From NCBI RefSeq assembly GCF_932276165.1, contig NC_064012.1, forward strand, positions 10,423,501 through 10,487,500: DNA of 64,000 nt, in the 5' to 3' direction. Positions 57,601-64,000 of this stretch are shown here, piece after piece. Under the pieces are notes generated by a model. That model did no database searches and was not told the origin of the DNA. It was given only the letters and a program-made list of their open reading frames with translations. The translations under genes were made by a program, and so were the position numbers. Source of the stretch: Plutella xylostella. Taxonomy: Eukaryota; Arthropoda; Insecta; Lepidoptera; Plutellidae. Positions within the stretch are counted from its first letter, which is position 1. Each line of letters begins with the position of its first letter.

Positions 57601-58110
57601 TTTTGGTACTACATCCTGAACTCCCACGAACGCATTATTTTCATGATTAGTGAAGGCGTTCATGAACCTTTCCATCACTGATATTTCCATTTCACGATGG
57701 GAACGGGCGTGACGCTGTCGCTTTCGAGAGGTTCTACGCGTACGTGATCGTGATCTACGCTCGCGGCTGCAGTCAGTTGCAGTCGATGAGTAAGAGCTGT
57801 TGGTAGAACTGGCATGTCGTTTACGTTTACGATCATACTCGTAGATCCCATCAGAAGAAGATGAGCTTGATGATTGATGTCTCTTATTTCTGCCTCGCAA
57901 ACGTGTACGTAATTTACGGGAAGACCGAGAACGATATCTTCTTTTCCGTGATGATAGCGATGCTCTTGTTCTCGTCCTGCTACGTCCTAACTTTCGAGAA
58001 CTATCAACGGATAGATCTCTGGATAGAGAAGTTCTTGGGGTTATTTCGGTCTGTTCCCATGACTTCGACGGTAATGGCGGTGTATTAGACATATTTTCAT
58101 CTTTCAGCAT
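54697..58110 (-). CDS. Gag-Pol polyprotein with Gag-RT fusion (protease missing)
   Basis: An open frame of 1,137 codons. Residues 25-140 are a very Arg/Ser-rich basic region. Residues of about 145-313 resemble a Ty3/gypsy capsid (W-L-N-K-V near 183, A-R-R-W-Y at 213-217). At about residues 313-318 the sequence passes directly into RT, with no CCHC knuckle, no protease D-T/S-G and no RT N-terminal motifs. RT motif A Asp is D349 and Y-M-D-D is at 411-414. RNase H has D560 (H-C-D-A-S), the E-L-E block at 601-603, D628 and H-A-D-A-L-S-R at 669-675. Integrase has H769, H774, C804 and C807, and the D837, D896, E932 triad with 35 residues between the last two, then a G-P-Y motif near 1068. Family members usually encode protease between Gag and RT, so this copy is probably a deletion derivative that moves with help from intact relatives. 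Confidence 0.9.
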   Translation of the reverse strand: MLKDENMSNTPPLPSKSWEQTEITPRTSLSRDLSVDSSRKLGRSRTRTRASLSSRKRRYRSRSSRKLRTRLRGRNKRHQSSSSSSSDGIYEYDRKRKRHASSTNSSYSSTATDCSRERRSRSRTRRTSRKRQRHARSHREMEISVMERFMNAFTNHENNAFVGVQDVVPKLDPSLKNQSTRAWLNKVNEIAVMYKWTEKQKIFHALSKLSGLARRWYEGLTSVDLTWNEWQRKLLKNFPDDRNYADRLTEMLDRKSRREETLEEYFYDKAKLVNHCNIKGKDAVDCIIHGIYDNNIRLNAQGANFKSPNKLLRYLRVISTKTSKDSYPMPVIDDQLDRLNGKKYFTSLDLKSGYYQIPMSEESRHITAFITPDGHFEYTRMPFGLVNAPAVFQHMINKALGKDRYDLAIPYMDDLLSPATTVKDGLEKLRRILKSLREAGLTLNITKCNFFQTSLDYLGYEVSNNGLRPGKRKIDAVSSFPPPTNVHQIRQFVGLASFFRRFIPNFASIARPLTTLTKANTPWSWGETEIKAFETLKSKLVERPLLALYDPSYITEVHCDASKLGIGGILLQKPDEKSPLRPVAYYSRQTTKDEQFMHSYELETLAVVFSLKKFRTYLIGLNFKVCTDCNALRSTLSKRDLVPRIARWWLLLQEYNFSIEYKPGDSMRHADALSRNPLPCNESDNLAEAREFDVLKVDALNTSEWLHTVQMTDSKLKLIRTILEQGNKEIKDITDNYTIKDNKLYRKVGTSLKWVVPNAARWRICQLNHDESGHFSLEKTLDKIKQDFWFPKMNRFIRKYVSACLNCAYNKSSTSKRSGYLHPIPKGNSPFHTLHMDHLGPFVRSKSGNTYVFAVIDGFSKFIFIRAVKNVKTKTTIQILQDIFDIIGCPKIIISDRGTSFTSTSFQDYIKAIGVKHILNAVATPRANGQIERYNRTILDSLAASNHGLDEREWDTHIGKVQWSLNNTINRSTGTAPSEIVFGKRTTCTNQGIIQNALQDGKIHETDRDKIKMTVQENLEKNRIKMKQHYDKNRAPTKFFNEGDLVMIPNHNLPADGKSKKLLPKYRGPYKITAVLENDRYQITSIPGFSKRGYKSVYPADHLKKWITFNSDDTSGSVITSNCLDETESSGDSDNSQ

Positions 58111-59708
58111 TAATTTGAGAATAATTTAATCAGGTAAGTAAGTATTGATATAAAGTTGTAATTAAAACAGTAGGTATGTACATATAGTCCAAGTCATTGG
58201 GGTTTTAGGAAATTGGGAGAGAGATTGCAGATTAATTACAGATAACAACTTAGTTATGTAAGTAAAATGTTGTATAACTTATTAGTACTTTTATGGTAAA
58301 TCGTTCATTATAAATTATATCTTCAATATATTGTATCAAATAAATATAATACACTTAGGCATATTCTTATGCATATTAATTATAAATACCAATAGTAAAA
58401 CTATATAAAAAAGTCAAAAGTAGGTATTCTAAAATCTCCAATGTACACGATGGCCGGTAACAGGTAGTTTTACCCTATATTCGGTATCAGACTTTATAAC
58501 GGTAACTGGTAGTTTTACCCTATATTCGGTATTTGATTTTTAACATCTCGCTCCGACAGGGATAGGTTCTAATCGTCGTAATCATACGAATATGTTGCAG
58601 ATACGCTGGTACGTAACCAGACACATAGAACACTTTAGTAGGTAGGTAAGTAGATAAAAGGTAGGTAAATAGGTACCCGCCTTACTGTAAGAACTGTGAG
58701 AATATTTCAAACTTATGCTGGTAGGGAATCGAACCCATTTATTTAGAATATTATTATGTAAACATCTGAGTTTGTTCGACACGAATAGAGTAATATACTT
58801 AACTCTAGTTATTACTCTGTGGAGTATCGAACGTATGTAGGTACAACCCGACTATAAAGTGCCATGCCAAACCATAATCAATTGACATTTTGTTTTCAAA
58901 CTGCTAGTAAATAGGTACCTAGCCGTTTTTGCAAAATCGCATTCTTCATTTTCATAACTTTATGGTTGTACTGTACTGAATGTGTATTTATTTATTGAAT
59001 ACTTTATTGTAGGTACCTAGTGACTTTGGATTTATCAATCTAGTCATGGAAGTAAATGAACTTTACAATTATTTTTCCGTTAAATTTGTAGTTAACCAAG
59101 TAGGTATGTGTATAGTTTTATTTATTAAAGTACGTAATGTGTTTATAGATTAACTTAGCCTATAATGCCTACTTATTTTATACAACTGTTGTGATTAGGT
59201 ACTAATCATCAGGCTGACAAATTTTCGTCTTAAAGTCAGTGCAGGGTCACAAGGACAAGACGCCATTTTACAATACAATCGTAAAATGAACACACTCGGG
59301 TTAGCGTCCGCGAGATTCAAAAAGCATGACGCAAAAAAAATAAAAATAATAATTCAGCGAAAGTAATACAAGTAAGTAAATACAAAACATTAACTAGCTG
59401 TTGCTGTTAGTAAATCTCCGATTTCAGTTTTCGGTGTTGAGATCTCAATGATAAAGTTAACACTAAGAAAATGCGTGACTATCGCGTTTAAATAAACGCG
59501 TGTTTTAATAACTTTGTGTGGGTTAGTCTGATTTAAAGTTTGTGTGATATTAGTTTAAAAGAATAGTAAATTGCTTTTCAATAATCATAGAGGCTACGTA
59601 GTTCTAATAAAGATTACGCTTTTTAATCGCCGAGCACTTGTTGATGAGATTGTAAAGTTATTTTAATAAAATGACTTACCGGTAGGCGCGAACCACTTTC
59701 ACTTCTGA
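58111..59708 (-). other. 5' leader of the LTR element
   Basis: About 1.6 kb between the 5' LTR and the Gag start, with no open frame of note. GGTAGTTTTACCCTATATTC is duplicated (58464-58483 and 58509-58528) within a 31-bp direct repeat. A leader this long could hold packaging or translation-control elements, but that is inference. Confidence 0.55.
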
Positions 59709-60059
59709 TATAAACAAAATTATACCTTAACAGATGCTCAATAACACTGATGATAATTTGAGAGAAAGGAAGCAGATAAAGGCACCGAATCACCAACTAA
59801 CAATAATAAATTGCAATTTTCAATCCAACCAAACAATCTGTCGTTTCTATTTTCTTTTCTAAGATGGCCGGCACCGGATCTCACTTCCTCTTTCGAATCA
59901 CAGACAAACCATAGACAATGAGCGATTGCTCCGTTCCAGCTATACTCTGGTCAATCCCAGATCTCAGAATAATAGCTAAATTACAATAAGATCATTATAA
60001 TGGAAAATAGTGTTACTTATTTAATACAAGAATAGTATTTAAAAATGTAAACGCTAACA
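59709..60059 (-). repeat. 5' LTR
   Basis: Identical to 52888-53238. It would hold the promoter of the element, driving transcription towards lower coordinates. The TTAC target duplication follows at 60060-60063. Confidence 0.93.
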
Positions 60060-60063
60060 TTAC

Positions 60064-61185
60064 TCAGCATCGGTCTTAGACTTGGGAAACTTTAGCCGAT
60101 GCACAAACTTCTAGGCTCCACTAGTCAATTCAAAGCTAACCATAGACTAGCAAATATACCTATAGCAGAAGATTGATATGAATGTCAATGAAGAGTAGTG
60201 TACGTAACTACGTTATGCCAAAGTTAGACCAAATACAGTCAAGTTTAAAAATCATCATCATCATCATTAGCCTATAGCAGTCCACTGCTGGACGTACGTA
60301 GGGCTCTCCCAAAGCACGCCACTGGATGCGATATTTTAGCTTTCCGCATCAATCAGAACCATAGCCACCTTTCGCAAATCCTCACCCCATCTAGAGTTTA
60401 AAAATGTTAATCACATTTTTGCTGCTGAAAATCCCTTGCCATTTGACTAGTTTTTGGTTGACCGTACTTTAAATAAAACCTATTAAGTACGTTATCAATT
60501 ACAAAAACCGTTACAAAAATGGCTAGTGTTGGCTGAAGATAATAAAATTCTGTTTCTTTATGATAATTATCAAAGTGTAAATAGCAGATAAGTTTTGTAT
60601 GTAAGCAAGTAGTTACATCATTATATTTGTTAATTACACTTCAAAAATCCCTTAAAGAGTACCGACACAACTTGTTAAAACTTTTGGAACATGCGACCAT
60701 GTAAATATAGATTTTTTGAACTTTTTTTTATAATTCTTCGATTAAAGATTGTGGGTATACAATACGATACGCTAATTAGGAATAAACCTAACACAGGTAG
60801 GTAGTTCAGTACGTTATTCAGTTAACTCGTGTTAGCGTTAAAATAGAATCAATTCAATACCTAATCAATTTACAGAACATTTATGTAGATACACGTATTT
60901 GTTTATACCTATCTATTTGTTTGCGGTGAACTGTAGGAGTGCCAAAGTGGCTACTTTATATACTCTGCGTATACATATACAATGTATACAATTATAGACT
61001 GCAATGCAAGCCGGCCCCGGTTGGCTTTGATGCTTTCTACTAATTAACCGTGTGCATTAACTCGGGGCTGCGATCACTATGGGGCCTATCTCCAACAATG
61101 GATGACCATCCCGATAATAGAAGGGATATGAGCTATGAGTAAGTTTGACATAGTTTTTCAAGTTTTCTTCAGTGTTATGACATTA
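60064..61185. other. Presumed intron, repeat debris
   Basis: No gene. It contains the reversed RTE-like tail fragment at 60253-60400 and otherwise AT-rich sequence. Confidence 0.4.
60253..60400 (-). repeat. RTE-like 3' tail fragment
   Basis: ATCATCATCATCATCATTAG, then AGTCCACTGCTGGACG and CGCCACTGGATGC, is the reverse of the fragment at 53680-53795 and extends further (CTTTCGCAAATCCTCACCCC). Only the 3' end of the element is present. Confidence 0.6.
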
Positions 61186-61580
61186 TCCTAACTAATATTA
61201 TAAATGCGAAAGTCACTGTCTGACTCTCCTACTATAGAATAGATTTAGCATATTAGGTTTTGTATTTATTTCAGACAACTGAAAAACTTTAATACCGCGA
61301 TGTAGGATCTTCATATTAAATGGCCTCGGTTCCATACAAGCTCTCTGTATTGCGCTTTTAGTGCCATCTGTTGGTTATATCCGGAACTGTCTGTCTGTCT
61401 GTCTGTCTGTTACTCTTTCACGCCAAAACTAATGAACGGATTTGAATGAAATTTGGTATACATATGGTCTAGACCCTGAGAAAGAACATAGGCTACTTTT
61501 TATTGCGAAACGGAGGTTGTAAGGGGTTAAAAGGGGGGTTAAAAGTTGTATGCGAATACTTAATTTTAAAAGATAAAAAT

Positions 61581-61650
61581 CTAGCGTAGTGGTTAGTGAC
61601 CCTGACTGCTATTCCGAAGGTCCCGGGTTCGATTCCCGGCCGGGGTAGAT
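61581..61650 (+). repeat. tRNA-like SINE head, truncated
   Basis: AGCGTAGTGGTTAGTGACCC and a clean B box GGGTTCGATTCCCGG, then GGGGTAGATC and loss of similarity. Only the promoter-bearing head of the SINE family remains. Confidence 0.7.
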
Positions 61651-62318
61651 CTTTTTTTAAATAAACTTTTTATTTAAGCACTTGATGAGCAATAATTAAA
61701 CATTTTGTTCTAGCGTTTTTGAAACTTCGATGTGTGATTGGATGAAATAGGGTTTCATATTTTGTATGAAGTTCGTCATTTTTGAAGATAATAACATTAT
61801 ATTTTGTATTTAGGCACTACATAATCACAAAAAATAATAATTAGCATTTAAAAAAAAACCCAGTGTGGGGGTGTAATATAGGGGTTGAAGGTTTTATGGG
61901 TGTTGAGTTTTAGAAGTTTAATTTATATAGTAGCTATGTCCGCTCCTAGATGGCGTTGTCGGATCGGATATAGATCGCGGTATGGTTTGATTTTAGCTAA
62001 TGTACTTATAGTTTGTATGTATTAGCAGTAAGTTTCTAAGGTCCTCGAAAACAACACAATAAACGACTGTACTTTTCAATACGAGGTTTCATTCATTGTC
62101 ATTTGGTTCTTATGCGTCATTTTTGAAGATAAAACCATGAAACTTATTGCGTAGGTGTTTTAGGAAAAATGTACAGAGATTTTCTATACGGAATTCCCAT
62201 GACTGACACGCACAGGCTAAACGTAGCGTAGGCACTTGAAATTTGGAAGGGACGTAGCTTAGGTACCGTATTTTCCCACAAAAACCGGAGTTAGCGGTTG
62301 AAATTCGGCATTAACTTA

Positions 62319-62465
62319 GGCTGTTTTTAACAGCATGCGAATTTGATCACGCACGCGGGATTTCCCCGCACGCGTTCATTGTAACGCGTAGAATATGCAC
62401 ACGAGATGCGGGAAAATGGCGTGCTATCCCACGTGCGTGATGATCTGCATGCTGTTAAAACAGCC
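62319..62465. mobile_element. 147-bp palindromic MITE nested in the Helitron-like element
   Basis: Left end GGCTGTTTTTAACAGCATGC and right end GCATGCTGTTAAAACAGCC are inverted. The inner arms pair over ATCACGCACG/CGTGCGTGAT and GCGGGATTT-type blocks. The flanks are TTA and GTA, possibly a decayed 3-bp duplication of the PIF/Harbinger type. Confidence 0.7.
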
Positions 62466-62843
62466 GTAAAGCTTAGTTACAATAGGATATTGCAAGATAC
62501 CTAGATGTTATCAATCTAACATGTCTGCACACCTTAGTAAAGTTATGGTTTTGTTTTGAAAAATGGGAGTTAAAGTGAAAAAAAATAAGTAGTATGAAAA
62601 AAACCAAAACTCCATAAGTTAGATGCTTGAAATTAAACATTTATAAATTACTATTCTGCCATTGCTATACAAATCTTTGCGCAATGAAGTCATGAAAATA
62701 ATTTTTAGTCAAGTATCTTCGTACTTATTTGTCAACTTTCATCTAATTTAATACCACCATGGCATGTTATTGGGTAGGTAGTTCGGGAGTCGTCCACGGC
62801 AAAATAATTTTAAGGCGAAGCGAAGCTCGCGGGCAACAGCTAG

Positions 62844-63815
62844 TTTTTAAATAATTCATGTTTTTTATGTGCTCCGATTGATTGATAAGTTTTGAAGTGT
62901 AATTGTTATAAATGGGTGAAACTAACATAGTTAAGTAGTTTAAAACAAAACTAAACTAGGCCGTTTTGAGTTAATAACTTGTGTCTATTTCTACATATTT
63001 TATACAAATAGGTACCCATTACAAACTAAGGTTCATAAGAGGGATGTTTACTAAAACTATTTGTCAATTTTTTAATGATCCGATTTTGTAGAGCTACGTT
63101 GCTAAGAAAATTCTTAATCAACTAATGCAGCTCTCATCTGTACATTTCAATTCAATTCAATTCAATTCAATTCAATTCAACGTTAATAATTATTTCGGTG
63201 GTAGTAAGTAAGCAATTTCTTTTTTCAAAAATTTGAAAACATTACCAAACCCTCGAACGCGGAAAAAATATCTGATGCGCATTTGTTAATCTCCCTTTCC
63301 ATTTTCCACCCTCAATTTAATCCGGAGAAGTAGCAACCGTCCGGGTCAGAGGGTCATCTCAGAACTGCGGTCGTCTTGGGAGCCAGATCAGAGAGTCCCA
63401 ACCACGTGATCTTTGTTGACAAAGTTGTGCGTTCCTTGACCTTGCCCCGCGTCCGTCCCCGCCCCGCCCCCACCCCCGCACACACCCGCCACCGCCCCTC
63501 GCACCCCCCGCCTCGCTCGGCTTACATTAAACCTATAATAACACTATCTAGTCTTTAAAACACCACATCAAAGAACAATTTTTGTTTGTGCTCTTTTCTG
63601 CTTGCGTTTCAGCGCTTTTAGCTCGCTGAAAAAGTATTAACGCCGTCAGCAGTTTTTTTTATTGGTTACTAATTTAATTTCTTGAAGGAAACTAAATTGA
63701 TGATATCTAATGAAATTTTCTAAATACATGATCATTGATGTAAGTACCTAAATGTTAATAAATTCGTTAAAAACGATTTCTTTATTGACTTTAAAAACTA
63801 AATAAGTAAGCACAA
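62844..63815. other. Presumed intron, simple repeats and GC-rich patch
   Basis: A (TTCAA)n microsatellite lies at about 63148-63180. A C-rich patch at 63430-63520 (CCCCGCCCC-type) gives a spurious 60-codon frame. No gene is supported. Confidence 0.4.
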
Positions 63816-63818
63816 TTA

Positions 63819-63961
63819 GCCTCTGTTTCACAATGTCTGATTAGTGACTACCTGTAGGATAAAATACATGAGCTGTCACTGACAAAAAATATTAAACAGA
63901 GAGTGACAGCATGTATTTTATCTCACAAGTAGCCACTAACCAGACATTGTGGAACAGGGCC
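63819..63961. mobile_element. PIF/Harbinger-like MITE with TTA duplication
   Basis: 143 bp, same family as 33720-33860. Ends GCCTCTGTTTCACAATGTCT and the inverted partner, flanked by TTA at 63816-63818 and 63962-63964. Confidence 0.85.
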
Positions 63962-64000
63962 TTAATATTTTTCAACAATTTATCATAAAACACTAGTTGT

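Larger units (their letters stand above)
52888..60059 (-). mobile_element. Complete Ty3/gypsy-type LTR retrotransposon
   Basis: A 7,172-bp element in antisense orientation to bab. Order on the minus strand: 5' LTR (59709-60059), leader of about 1.6 kb, a single Gag-Pol frame (58110-54697), a 3' non-coding region of about 1.46 kb with a doublet repeat array and an RTE-like tail fragment, then the 3' LTR (52888-53238). The LTRs are identical over 351 bp and a TTAC duplication flanks the element, so insertion is recent. I do not recognise a clear tRNA primer-binding site next to the 5' LTR, and the only purine-rich candidate (53258-53271) lies about 20 nt from the 3' LTR. No env-like frame is present. 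Confidence 0.93.
61186..62843 (+). mobile_element. Helitron-like element, 1.66 kb, with nested insertions
   Basis: Begins TCCTAACTAATATTATAAAT directly after an A. It ends GCGAAGCTCGCGGGCAACAG followed by CTAG directly before a T, with a short GC hairpin a few bases from the end. TC start, CTRR end, A/T insertion context and absence of target duplication are Helitron hallmarks. It holds a SINE head (61581-61650) and a MITE (62319-62465). It has no Rep/helicase frame, so it is non-autonomous. The short element at 39825-40021 has the same ends. Confidence 0.72.

Noticed and set aside
58720..58745. GGGAATCGAACCC as another SINE
   Set aside because: Only about 13 bases match a B box in reverse, with no A box or body nearby.

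Overview
The window looks like nuclear DNA of a lepidopteran insect (moth or butterfly). It is AT-rich and crowded with repeats typical of that order: tRNA-derived SINEs, short palindromic DNA transposons, Helitron-like pieces and RTE-type non-LTR retrotransposon debris. I assign the order from repeat style and from one conserved insect gene exon. No species can be named. No rRNA, functional tRNA or CRISPR array is visible.

Only one host protein-coding segment is well supported: a GC-rich exon at 42808-43485 (+). It encodes a BTB domain and ends at a clean GTGAGT donor after a D-I-R-P-G-I-A-E-M-I-R-E-E-E-R segment. This matches the first coding exon of bric-a-brac (bab), a BTB / Pipsqueak-HTH transcription factor. 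The DNA-binding exons are not seen, so the sequence from 43.5 kb to the right edge is probably first-intron sequence and the sequence to the left is probably 5' intergenic or 5' UTR-intron DNA.

Layout. 0-30 kb holds no convincing gene. It carries a 1,026-bp non-autonomous hAT element (2873-3898), an 818-bp nested foldback element (12838-13655), three copies of a ~140-bp palindromic MITE (18-21 kb), a minisatellite and several Tc1/mariner-like MITEs with TA target duplications. 30.8-33.4 kb holds a 5'-truncated, broken RTE-type retrotransposon (-). 33.7-41.7 kb holds a PIF/Harbinger-like MITE, three near-full SINEs (two in inverted orientation about 0.74 kb apart) and further TA-flanked MITEs. 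42.5-43.5 kb is the bab promoter/exon region.

The putative bab intron contains a 1,553-bp hAT element with a perfect 8-bp target duplication and a decayed RTE reverse-transcriptase piece inside it (45794-47346). It also contains a complete 7,172-bp Ty3/gypsy-type LTR retrotransposon on the minus strand (52888-60059). That element has identical 351-bp LTRs, a 4-bp target duplication and one open 1,137-codon Gag-Pol reading frame from which the zinc knuckle, protease and RT N-terminus are missing. A 1.66-kb Helitron-like element with nested insertions lies at 61186-62843, and a second PIF/Harbinger-like MITE lies near the right edge.

The most interesting items are the young LTR element with an in-frame Gag-RT fusion and a doublet repeat array in its 3' non-coding region, the RTE-bearing hAT element, and the bab exon with a six-codon uORF two bases upstream of its start.
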